The notes: generated by a model from the letters alone, not told the origin. DNA of 8,899 bases from an uncultured Lachnospiraceae bacterium (GCA_947653315.1 CANTGP010000102.1:1-8899), one strand, 5' to 3'; shown: positions 1 to 6,384, numbered from the stretch's first letter. Program-made: numbers and translations.

Positions 1-22
1 CGGTCAGACTTTCAAATGCCAT
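1..22 (-). CDS. ffh: Possible start of ffh (signal recognition particle GTPase), partial
   Basis: Only 22 bases are present. Read on the minus strand they open with ATG and give MAFESLT before the window edge. From memory, this is how many Lachnospiraceae Ffh proteins begin (MAFESLTEKLQ and close variants); Ffh is the GTPase of the signal recognition particle that targets membrane proteins. An AAAGG lies about ten bases before the ATG, an acceptable but not strong ribosome binding site. The gene would start 23 bases after the stop of the transglutaminase-like gene on the same strand, so the two could be cotranscribed. Seven residues cannot prove a family, so this is a tentative call; the sequence beyond the window would settle it. 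Confidence 0.4.
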
Positions 23-45
23 ATGGCCCACGCCTTTCTTCCGGT

Positions 46-486
46 TTACAGCTCCAGCATAATCCATTTATTCCTTTCCGGGATATATGCTTCGGCCACC
101 ACATGGTTATCCCCGTCTTCCGCGTTTTTTGGCATCATGTACATTACCCTTGCCCGGACATGGAGTGCCAGCAGGCATTCGCATAAAACAATGGACATTG
201 CGAGACAATTGATTCCGTAATCTTTGTCAAATGCAGCCCCCAATAAAGTCAGGGCATCCTGGGTGTCCGAATTATCATAATTCCCTTTGTGGCGGATATG
301 GCTGTTTACCCACGAAAGCATATGCAGGTTTTTTTCCAAATCCCCGGTACCTGCAATTTCCGTAAGATGGTATTGGGCTTCCAATATCTTATATTCCGGT
401 TCCCGGAAGCTGTATGTGACCGGTGTTTTCCCGGATATCCGGAATACCGTGTTTTCCTTTATTTCCCTAGTCCATTCCTGATTCAT
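46..486 (-). CDS. Transglutaminase-like protein, apparently truncated at the C-terminus
   Basis: The product is 146 residues. The start at 486 is chosen because GGAG lies seven bases before it; an upstream ATG at 507 has a poorer site. The pattern fits the transglutaminase/protease-like fold: a helical N-terminal part, then GINCLAMSIVL with the nucleophile Cys at C94, then NHVVAEAY with His at H128, then KWIMLEL. In this fold the triad Asp normally follows the last strand (W-x-x-L-D-P-T). Here the frame reads Glu145-Leu-stop, so the Asp and everything after it are missing. The protein may be inactive, may use Glu, or may be a decaying remnant. No signal peptide is visible, so it would be cytoplasmic. 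It is transcribed away from the hyp operon from its own promoter at 622-650. The fold call is fairly sure; no substrate can be named. Confidence 0.6.
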   Translation of the reverse strand: MNQEWTREIKENTVFRISGKTPVTYSFREPEYKILEAQYHLTEIAGTGDLEKNLHMLSWVNSHIRHKGNYDNSDTQDALTLLGAAFDKDYGINCLAMSIVLCECLLALHVRARVMYMMPKNAEDGDNHVVAEAYIPERNKWIMLEL

Positions 487-621
487 GATAGGTCTCCGTT
501 TCTGCATGTGATGCGCTTTCCTGTTTCCGATTCTTGTTTTTTGTTTCCTGCTTCTGAAAGGAACACACCGTTTCCTGTTCCTGTATTTTCTTTTGTTTTC
601 GAATGGTTTTATGCTCTTACG

Positions 622-650
622 ATTATATCATCCGTGCCGTGGAAATTCAA
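622..650 (-). promoter_or_regulatory. Sigma-A promoter of the transglutaminase-like gene
   Basis: On the minus strand TTGAAT (650-645) is followed after exactly 17 bases by a perfect TATAAT (627-622). Transcription would begin near 615 and give a leader of about 130 bases before the ATG at 486. No other minus-strand gene begins nearby, so it most likely serves the transglutaminase-like gene and anything downstream of it. Confidence 0.65.
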
Positions 651-651
651 T

Positions 652-689
652 GTATCAGTTCGGCCTGAATGTTGTGTTGGGGGGCGGAC
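652..689 (-). repeat. Copy A of a 38-bp dispersed repeat (inverted relative to copy B)
   Basis: The minus strand of 652-689 matches the plus strand of 7787-7824 at 33 of 38 positions without gaps. The core is CCCCAACAYAACATTCAGGC. It lies between two divergent promoters (622-650 minus and 724-752 plus) in a region without genes. The other copy also lies in intergenic DNA just upstream of a promoter. It is probably one member of a dispersed non-coding element; no transposase is nearby. Confidence 0.55.
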
Positions 690-723
690 TGTTACCATTT
701 AATCAGCGAAAACGCAAAACCGG

Positions 724-752
724 TTGACGCGGGACCGGGAAACCAATATAAT
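724..752 (+). promoter_or_regulatory. Sigma-A promoter of the hypB operon
   Basis: TTGACG (724-729) and a perfect TATAAT (747-752) are separated by 17 bases. The expected start near 759 leaves a leader of about 125 bases before the hypB ATG. The leader is AT-rich and I recognise no riboswitch in it. A short imperfect dyad (ACC-GTAT-GGT, near 766-775) sits close to the expected start and could be an operator, but this is weak. I see no match to the NikR operator consensus (GTATGA-N16-TCATAC). Confidence 0.75.
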
Positions 753-883
753 GGAATTACTAAAATACCGTATGGTTTTGGACACAAAGAAAAACATATT
801 AACACACTATAATAACCGTAAAACAGTAAAGCATTGTTCCGGGATATCATTTTGGACTGGTTTACGGGGAAATGAGGACGGAC

Positions 884-1555
884 ATGAAAGAGGTAAAGGT
901 TTTGGAGATCAGGCAGAGTGTCTTTGCGGACAATGACAGGCAGGCGTTACTTCTGAGGCAGGAGTTAAAGGAAAAGGGGATTTTCCTGCTGAATCTCATG
1001 TCTTCCCCTGGGGCCGGCAAGACCACCACACTGCTTCGGACCATTGAAATGCTGAAAGACCGGTTCCGGATCGGGGTGATGGAGGCGGACATTGATTCGG
1101 ACGTGGATGCCCGTGCCGTTTCGGAATCGGGGGTGAAGGTGATCCAGCTCCATACGGGGGGGATGTGCCACTTGGATGCAGGGATGACGAGACAGGGATT
1201 GGAGGGGCTGGAAACCGGTGACGTGGAGTTGGCGGTTTTGGAAAATGTGGGAAATTTGGTCTGTCCTGCGGAATTTGATACCGGCGCATCCAAAAATGCC
1301 ATGATCCTATCCGTGCCGGAGGGTCATGATAAACCGTTAAAATATCCGTTGATGTTTTCCGTCTGTGATGTGGTGCTGATAAACAAAACCGATGTGCTGC
1401 TTTATTTTGATTTTGACATGGATTTGTGCAGGGAGTATATCCGTATGCGCAACCCAAAAGCAAAAGTAATTCCCATTTGTGCCAAAACCGGGGAGGGAAT
1501 GGAAGAATGGGCGGACTGGCTGGCAAAGGAAACGGCGGACTGGCGGAAACGGTAG
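884..1555 (+). CDS. hypB: HypB, nickel-inserting GTPase (hydrogenase maturation type)
   Basis: The product is 223 residues. HypB is a SIMIBI-class GTPase that, with HypA, loads Ni(II) into a metalloenzyme precursor, classically the [NiFe] hydrogenase large subunit. Visible motifs are the P-loop SSPGAGKTT (S40-T48), the EADIDSDVDA switch region (67-76), HTGGMCHLDA with the metal-binding pair C95-H96, ENVGNLVCP with the second metal Cys C127, the base-recognition NKTD (167-170) and CAKTGEG near the end. The CxxCGC nickel site at the N-terminus of E. coli HypB and the His-rich stretch of some homologues are absent, so only the G-domain metal site remains. TGGMCHLD also departs from the common TGKGCHLD. 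The start at 884 is preferred to an in-frame ATG at 872 because GAGG lies six bases before it. It is the first gene of a four-gene operon with hypA third, and no hydrogenase subunit is present. Confidence 0.93.
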   Translation: MKEVKVLEIRQSVFADNDRQALLLRQELKEKGIFLLNLMSSPGAGKTTTLLRTIEMLKDRFRIGVMEADIDSDVDARAVSESGVKVIQLHTGGMCHLDAGMTRQGLEGLETGDVELAVLENVGNLVCPAEFDTGASKNAMILSVPEGHDKPLKYPLMFSVCDVVLINKTDVLLYFDFDMDLCREYIRMRNPKAKVIPICAKTGEGMEEWADWLAKETADWRKR

Positions 1556-1587
1556 CAGATCATCTGACATTTACAAGGGAGGAAGGT

Positions 1588-4380
1588 ATGAAGAAAACAT
1601 TGGACAAAGAATTATATCCGGATTATGTTTATCCGGAACACCGGACAGACAGGGGGGAACCCGTAAGGGAGAGTATCGTCAAATTGGGGAAGATGATGAC
1701 CGACCGGATTCCGCAGAAGTTGGGGATAAAGAAAATCACACAGGACGACCCGGAGTATTGGGGGCTTGCGGGTGTGCTGACGGACGAGGAAGCGGAAATC
1801 GCGCTGAAGATGGGCGTGCGCAAACCGAAGACCCTGCCGGAATTGGTGAAACTGACGGGGATTGCCGAAAAAGAACTGGAAGAAAAACTCCGGGTGATGT
1901 CCGTCAAAGGGATTTTGGAATACAATTGGGAGAATCCCGCGCGGGAAAAGCAGTATGTGCTTCCCATGTTTGTGCCGGGAGCGGGGGAATTTTTCAATAT
2001 GAACAGCAAGGTCCTGGAACAAAACCCGGAGGTCAGCCTGTTCTTTGAGCATATGTCCAGGCTGCCGTTAGAGCATGTGACCCCGTTCGTGGGGGAAGGG
2101 GGAAACGGAATCGGGATGCATGTGATTCCGGTGGAGAAAGCCATAGAGATGGAAAGCGAGTCCGTTGATTTGGAGCATATTTCCTACTGGCTGACGAAAT
2201 ACGAGGGAAAATATGCGGCGAGTCCCTGTTCCTGCCGCCGTTCCCGCCTTGTGTACGACGAGGGCTGCGGGGATGATCCGGAAGGCTGGTGCATTGCGGT
2301 GGGGGATATGGCGGATTATGTGGTGGAAACCCAGAAAGACGGGCGCTATATCACAAGGGAAGAAGCGCTGGAGATTTTTAAACAGGCGGAGGATAACGGA
2401 TTTGTCCACCAGATTACCAATATCGACGGAGCCAACAAGATTTTTGCCATCTGCAACTGTAATGTGAACGTATGTTATGCCCTGCGGACCTCCCAGCTTT
2501 TTAATACGCCGAACATGTCCCGTTCCGCTTATGTGGCGAAGGTGGCGAAAGAAAAGTGCGTAGCCTGCGGCAAGTGTGTGGAAGCCTGCCCGGCCGGGGC
2601 GGTGAAACTGGGACAGAAGTTGTGCAGAAAAGACGGCAGTGAAGTGGCTTATCCGAAGATGCCGCTTCCGCAGGAACAGAAGTGGGGCGAGCATATGTGG
2701 ACGCACAACTACCGGGATGTAAACCGGATTAACTGTTACGATACCGGTACCTCTCCCTGTAAAACAGCCTGCCCTGCCCACATTGCCGTCCAAGGGTATC
2801 TGCAGCTTGCCAGGGAAGGCCGTTACGGGGAAGCGCTGGCGCTGATTAAGAAGGATAACCCGCTGCCGGCGGTTTGCGGGCGTATCTGCAACCGTCGCTG
2901 TGAAGATGCCTGTACCCGTGCCACGCTGGATGAAGCGGTTGCGATTGACGCGGTGAAGCGTTTTATCGCGGAGCTGGATTTAAAGCAGGAGACACGTTAT
3001 ATCCCGAAGCCTACCGTACCTTCCCTGAAAGGGCATTTTGAGGAAAAGATTGCCATTATCGGCGCCGGACCGGCAGGGCTGTCCTGTGCGTACTTTTTGG
3101 CAGGCATGGGATACCGTCCCGTCATTTTTGAGAAAAGGGAAAAAGCGGGCGGTATGCTGACCTATGGCGTTCCGTCTTATAAGCTGGAAAAAGACTTGAT
3201 TCAGGCGGAAGTGGATGTGATTACAGCCATGGGCGTGGAAATAAAATACGGCATCGAAGCCGGGAAAGATATTTCCGTCGCACAATTGCGGGAGCAGGGT
3301 TACAAAGGTTTTTACATAGCGATTGGGTGCCAGGAAGGCAGGAAACCGGGTATTTCCGGCGAGGATGCACAGGGTGTCCATACGGCGGTGGAATTCCTCC
3401 GGGAGGCGGGCGCGAAGGAAGCCTTTTTGCTTGGCGGGGATGTGGTGGTAATCGGCGGCGGCAATGTCGCCATCGATGCGGCGAGGACTGCCGCCCGCTG
3501 CGGGCATGGGGAAGTGACGGTTTCCATGTTTTGTTTGGAAAGCCGGGACGAAATGCCTGCAAGCCGTGAAGAAATTTTGGAGGCATCCGAAGAAAGGGTT
3601 GCCATAAACAACGGGTGGGGACCGAAAGAAATTCTGACGGAGAACGGAAAAGCAACAGGGGTGGTCTTTAAAAAGTGTACCCGCGTCTATGACGAAAACC
3701 ATAGATTTGCCCCGCTTTACGATGATAACGATACGATGACCGTATCCTGTTCCACGGTTATTTTCAGTGTGGGTCAGGGGATTGCGTGGGGAGGGCTTTT
3801 GGAAGGAACGAAGGTGGAACTTCGCCCCAACGGCGGAGCCGTTGCCGATAGGCTGACTTACCAGACGGCAGAACCGGATATCTTTGTGGGCGGCGATGTT
3901 TATACCGGACCGAAATTTGCCATCGATGCCATTGCGGCAGGGCGGGAAGGCGCGGTGTCCCTGCACCGGTATGTACAGGAACATTGTACGCTGACCATCG
4001 GAAGGAACCGGAGGGATTTCATAGAGCTGGATAAGAAAGATATCTTTCTTGCGGGTTATGACAATACGGACAGGCAGAGACCGGAACGGGCGGAGGAGGC
4101 GCAGAAGCAGTCCTTCCGCGATTTGTCCCATACGTTGACGGAGGAGCAGGTGAAAGCGGAGGCGTCCCGCTGTCTTGGCTGCGGCGCGTCGGTGGTGGAT
4201 CCGAATAAATGCATTGGCTGCGGAATCTGTACGACGAAATGCGTCTTTGATGCCATTACCCTGCACAGGGAGCATCCGGGGTGCTCGCAGATGGTGAAGT
4301 CGGAAGATAAACTGAAATATGTGCTTCCCAATATGGTGAAGCAGTCGTTAAAAGTAACGTTTGCCCGGAAGAAGGATTGA
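1588..4380 (+). CDS. Large multi-domain Fe-S/FAD/NAD(P)H oxidoreductase (GltD/NfnB-like core with ferredoxin domains)
   Basis: The product is 930 residues. The start at 1588 has AGGGAGG five bases upstream; the open frame runs further back into hypB but lacks a comparable site. In order: an N-terminal region with a winged-helix-like stretch (roughly 65-115); a Cys module with SPCSCRR (C214, C216), C227 and C235, then GFVHQITN and ICNCNVNVC (C289, C291, C296); a [4Fe-4S] ferredoxin motif at C324, C327, C330, C334; a GltD-type Fe-S domain (C391, C395, C430, C434, C438, C442, perhaps C383); an FAD site GAGPAG (492-497); an NAD(P)H site GGGNVA (623-628); GGDVYTG (768-774) of the second FAD contact; and a C-terminal ferredoxin-like domain (C862, C865, C875, C878, C881, C885, perhaps C899). 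GltD-like proteins pass electrons between NAD(P)H and Fe-S partners, so it is probably a cytoplasmic electron-transfer hub. Its reaction is unknown. It lies 32 bases after hypB and 3 before hypA. Confidence 0.85.
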   Translation: MKKTLDKELYPDYVYPEHRTDRGEPVRESIVKLGKMMTDRIPQKLGIKKITQDDPEYWGLAGVLTDEEAEIALKMGVRKPKTLPELVKLTGIAEKELEEKLRVMSVKGILEYNWENPAREKQYVLPMFVPGAGEFFNMNSKVLEQNPEVSLFFEHMSRLPLEHVTPFVGEGGNGIGMHVIPVEKAIEMESESVDLEHISYWLTKYEGKYAASPCSCRRSRLVYDEGCGDDPEGWCIAVGDMADYVVETQKDGRYITREEALEIFKQAEDNGFVHQITNIDGANKIFAICNCNVNVCYALRTSQLFNTPNMSRSAYVAKVAKEKCVACGKCVEACPAGAVKLGQKLCRKDGSEVAYPKMPLPQEQKWGEHMWTHNYRDVNRINCYDTGTSPCKTACPAHIAVQGYLQLAREGRYGEALALIKKDNPLPAVCGRICNRRCEDACTRATLDEAVAIDAVKRFIAELDLKQETRYIPKPTVPSLKGHFEEKIAIIGAGPAGLSCAYFLAGMGYRPVIFEKREKAGGMLTYGVPSYKLEKDLIQAEVDVITAMGVEIKYGIEAGKDISVAQLREQGYKGFYIAIGCQEGRKPGISGEDAQGVHTAVEFLREAGAKEAFLLGGDVVVIGGGNVAIDAARTAARCGHGEVTVSMFCLESRDEMPASREEILEASEERVAINNGWGPKEILTENGKATGVVFKKCTRVYDENHRFAPLYDDNDTMTVSCSTVIFSVGQGIAWGGLLEGTKVELRPNGGAVADRLTYQTAEPDIFVGGDVYTGPKFAIDAIAAGREGAVSLHRYVQEHCTLTIGRNRRDFIELDKKDIFLAGYDNTDRQRPERAEEAQKQSFRDLSHTLTEEQVKAEASRCLGCGASVVDPNKCIGCGICTTKCVFDAITLHREHPGCSQMVKSEDKLKYVLPNMVKQSLKVTFARKKD

Positions 4381-4383
4381 GCC

Positions 4384-4728
4384 ATGCACGAATTAGGAGT
4401 CGTATTCCACATTATGGATACTTTGGAAAAGGTGGCGGAGGAAAATAAGGCAGAGGGCGTTTCCAAAGTGGTTTTGGAACTTGGGGAGGTATCCACGGTC
4501 ATTGAGTCTTATTTGCTAAACTGCTGGAAATGGGCGGCGAAGAAGCGGGAGCTGTTTGCGGATGCCAGTTTGGTGGTGGAAGTTCTTCCCGCCGTCACTT
4601 ACTGCGAAGGATGCGGGCAGACCTATCCCACGGTGGAACACGGGAAAATCTGCCCTTACTGCAAAAGTCCGGATACCTGGCTTTTGCAGGGGAATGAATT
4701 TAACATTAAGGAAATGGAAGTGTATTAG
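4384..4728 (+). CDS. hypA: HypA, nickel metallochaperone
   Basis: The product is 114 residues, the usual length for HypA. HypA binds Ni(II) through its N-terminal Met-His-Glu, holds a structural zinc in a four-Cys domain, and partners HypB to deliver nickel. Here the protein begins MHELGVV, with H2 and E3 present, and the zinc loop is C74-x2-C77 with C90-x2-C93. Most homologues read MHELS; the Gly at position 5 and the run VVFHIMDTLEKV are less usual and suggest a divergent subfamily. The ATG lies three bases after the oxidoreductase stop with AAGGA inside that gene's last codons, so translation is probably coupled. Separation of hypA from hypB by the oxidoreductase gene, without hypCDEF, argues for a dedicated target other than a locally encoded hydrogenase. 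The family call is very secure and the client is unknown. Confidence 0.93.
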   Translation: MHELGVVFHIMDTLEKVAEENKAEGVSKVVLELGEVSTVIESYLLNCWKWAAKKRELFADASLVVEVLPAVTYCEGCGQTYPTVEHGKICPYCKSPDTWLLQGNEFNIKEMEVY

Positions 4729-4743
4729 AGCGTGTAACACGCT
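4729..4743 (+). other. Small perfect hairpin between hypA and the membrane protein gene
   Basis: AGCGTG-TAA-CACGCT forms a six-pair stem with a three-base loop, starting at the base after the hypA stop codon. It is followed by only TTGGGG, so there is no U-tract and it is unlikely to be an intrinsic terminator. It may protect the end of the upstream message or tune expression of the membrane gene relative to hypA. The function is inferred only. Confidence 0.4.
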
Positions 4744-4767
4744 TTGGGGAAAGAGAGGGAGAGAATA

Positions 4768-5817
4768 ATGATGTTTCAAATTTATGACGGAATGATGGTA
4801 TGGCATATTTTGGGCTGGGTGATGGTGTTTGCGGGATTGGTCGTGATGAATGAAATTGCCCGCCGTTCCAAAGCAGGGGGAAGCATTTGCTTCTTTGTGA
4901 TTCCCGCCGGACTGACCGTTTATTTTATTTCCATTTATGTGGGAGCGGCAAAGGGTGCGGAGTGGGCGCTGACCAACCAGACGTATGTACATATGAACAG
5001 TTGGTTCCATTATGCAAAGCTGTATGCGGCGCTGGCAGGCTGCATCGGTTTTATGGTGCTTAAGTACAAATGGGGAAAACTGGGGAAATCCCATGCTTTT
5101 AAAGTATTCCCTTTTGTCATTGTTGCCATTAATATCCTGATAGCCGTAGCTTCCGATTTTGAATCTGTCATCAAAGCCGGAAACATCATGGGCGGATGGT
5201 GGAAATCTTCCGAGGGCGTATGGCTTTACGGCGGATGGTGGAACATTTTAAACGGTGTCGCCGGACTCGTGAATATTTTGTGCATGACCGGATGGTGGGG
5301 CATTTATTCTTCCAAGGATAAGAAAGACATGCTATGGCCGGATATGACATGGTGCTATATCCTTGCTTATGATATTTGGAACTTCCAGTATACTTACCTG
5401 AACCTGCCCACCCATTCCTGGTATTGCGGTTTTGCGCTGCTGCTGGCTCCTACGGTTGCCAATGCGCTTTGGAATAAAGGCGGGTGGATTCAAAACCGTG
5501 CCAATACGCTGGCGCTTTGGTGCATGTTTGCGCAGGTATTCCCGCTGTTCCAGGATGGCAGCAGGTTCACCACCGTATCCTCGGTATACGGGGCAGGCGG
5601 CGCAGCCGCGGCGTTGGGGGATGCGATGCCGGCAACGGCGAATCCTACGGCGCAGGGCATTATTTCCGTAATTTCCATCGCAGTGAACGTGGTGATCTTT
5701 GCGGTGATTCTGCGGCGGGCGAAAGCACAGAAAAAGAATCCTTATACCCATGAGATTTTCACCGACCAAAAGGATTTCAGGACGGCGATGGACAGGGCGG
5801 AATCCCCGGCCAGGTGA
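4768..5817 (+). CDS. Trp-rich polytopic membrane protein of unknown function (possibly the DUF5692 family)
   Basis: The product is 349 residues with about eight or nine hydrophobic segments, near residues 9-27, 37-57, 81-100, 109-128, 155-178, 190-208, 212-233, 240-258 and 295-317. It has no cleavable signal peptide. Start ATG 4768 is preferred to ATG 4771 and to an upstream TTG because GGGAG lies six bases before it. It is rich in aromatic residues: GGWWKSSEGVW, GGWWNILNG, TGWWGIY and YDIWNFQYTYLN cluster around the middle. The C-terminal tail is soluble, with many charged residues. I think it resembles proteins catalogued as DUF5692, but I cannot confirm this without a search. I see no quinone, haem or transporter motif, and the few Cys do not form a cluster site. 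As last gene of the hyp operon it could anchor the oxidoreductase at the membrane or move a metal, proton or substrate. Confidence 0.8.
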   Translation: MMFQIYDGMMVWHILGWVMVFAGLVVMNEIARRSKAGGSICFFVIPAGLTVYFISIYVGAAKGAEWALTNQTYVHMNSWFHYAKLYAALAGCIGFMVLKYKWGKLGKSHAFKVFPFVIVAINILIAVASDFESVIKAGNIMGGWWKSSEGVWLYGGWWNILNGVAGLVNILCMTGWWGIYSSKDKKDMLWPDMTWCYILAYDIWNFQYTYLNLPTHSWYCGFALLLAPTVANALWNKGGWIQNRANTLALWCMFAQVFPLFQDGSRFTTVSSVYGAGGAAAALGDAMPATANPTAQGIISVISIAVNVVIFAVILRRAKAQKKNPYTHEIFTDQKDFRTAMDRAESPAR

Positions 5818-5865
5818 CAGTCCGCAGGCGCTTGCGAAAACCGACAGTAAAACACTTAAGGATTG

Positions 5866-5907
5866 AACACCTGAAAGACATTCCGTGCTTTCAGGTGTTA
5901 ATTTTTT
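5866..5907 (+). terminator. Rho-independent terminator closing the hyp operon
   Basis: A perfect 12-pair stem, AACACCTGAAAG (5866-5877) with CTTTCAGGTGTT (5888-5899), encloses a ten-base loop and is followed by AA and six Ts. It lies about 50 bases after the membrane protein stop. The minus strand has no matching U-tract, so it acts in the plus direction only. It separates the hyp operon from the PadR unit. Confidence 0.9.
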
Positions 5908-5923
5908 ATGCACAGCCCCGTGC
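5903..5923 (+). repeat. 21-bp exact repeat, copy 1 (also at 8010-8030)
   Basis: The sequence begins with TTTTTATG of the terminator tail and continues CACAGCCCCGTGC. The same 21 bases occur at 8010-8030, again starting in the U-tract of a terminator, and identity stops at both ends. It contains a small GCAC/GTGC dyad. The shared placement after two unrelated terminators suggests a dispersed extragenic element. Confidence 0.6.
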
Positions 5924-5945
5924 CGGAAAATGAACCGGACAGTTC

Positions 5946-5974
5946 TTGACAAAAATAGTTGTATGGGATATTAT
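5946..5974 (+). promoter_or_regulatory. Sigma-A promoter of the padR unit
   Basis: Consensus TTGACA (5946-5951) is followed after 17 bases by TATTAT (5969-5974). The -10 box runs into a long palindrome at 5971-6006, so a protein bound there would cover the -10 and start region. The leader to the padR ATG at 6064 is about 80 bases. Confidence 0.8.
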
Positions 5975-6006
5975 ATAGACAATCTATATATAGATGGTCT
6001 ATATAA
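5971..6006 (+). promoter_or_regulatory. 36-bp palindromic operator, probably bound by the PadR regulator
   Basis: The palindrome centres between 5988 and 5989. Its inner 14 bases (ATCTATATATAGAT, 5982-5995) are perfectly self-complementary, and pairing continues to 5971/6006 with one mismatch (5981/5996). The outer arms read TATATAGAC and GTCTATATA. It begins inside the -10 box and covers the likely start site, the classic place for repression. PadR proteins are dimers that commonly autoregulate from palindromes at their own promoter, so PadR binding is a strong inference. Confidence 0.75.
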
Positions 6007-6063
6007 AAAACGGGATAATGTGACGGAACGGATATTCCGGTAGCGGAAAAAGGAGGAGCATAT

Positions 6064-6384
6064 ATGGATAAAACGCTGGTATCGGGAAGCATGGCGATGC
6101 TGTTGTTGAAACTTTTGTCGGAAAAAGATCAGTATGGTTACGAAATGATTGAGGCGCTGCGGCAGCGTTCGCAAAATGTATTTGAATTGAAGGCGGGAAC
6201 TTTATATCCGCTGCTGCATGGTTTGGAGGAGAAAAAAATGCTGGCTTCTTATGAAAAAGAGGTACAGGGGAAGGTTCGGAAGTATTACAGGATTACGAAA
6301 GAGGGCAGGAAGGCACTGAAAGCGAAGGAGGAAGAATGGAAGGAATATTCCCGTGCGGTTTGCCGTGTGCTGGAGTATGTCTGA
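6064..6384 (+). CDS. PadR-family transcriptional regulator
   Basis: The product is 106 residues, typical of the short PadR subfamily 2. PadR proteins are winged-helix dimers that repress nearby membrane or efflux genes and are released by ligands or partner proteins. Recognisable segments are the N-terminal helix-turn-helix (MAMLLLKLLSEKDQYGYEMI), the recognition region ELKAGTLYPLLHGLEEKKML, and the wing GKVRKYYRITKEGRKAL, then a short dimerisation helix rich in Lys and Glu. The start is set by AGGAGG seven bases upstream. A 36-bp palindrome over its promoter suggests autorepression. The next gene starts 23 bases on and carries a HAAS domain, the usual PadR partner domain, so the two probably form one signalling unit. 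Confidence 0.93.
   Translation: MDKTLVSGSMAMLLLKLLSEKDQYGYEMIEALRQRSQNVFELKAGTLYPLLHGLEEKKMLASYEKEVQGKVRKYYRITKEGRKALKAKEEEWKEYSRAVCRVLEYV

Noticed and set aside
808..813. Second TATAAT in the hypB leader
   Set aside because: No acceptable -35 box lies 16-18 bases upstream; the nearest TTGGAC is 25 bases away.
724..936. Open frame of 70 codons on the plus strand ahead of hypB
   Set aside because: It starts inside the promoter -35 box, has no ribosome binding site and overlaps the hypB start out of frame; its product has no recognisable features.
2068..4275. Long minus-strand open frames (241 and 431 codons) within the oxidoreductase gene
   Set aside because: They are antisense shadows of a GC-rich gene whose plus-strand product has clear Fe-S, FAD and NAD(P)H motifs; they have no ribosome binding sites or recognisable domains.
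5332..5952. Minus-strand open frame of 206 codons over the membrane protein gene
   Set aside because: It crosses the terminator and lies opposite a convincing membrane protein; the translated product is His/Pro/Arg-rich noise.
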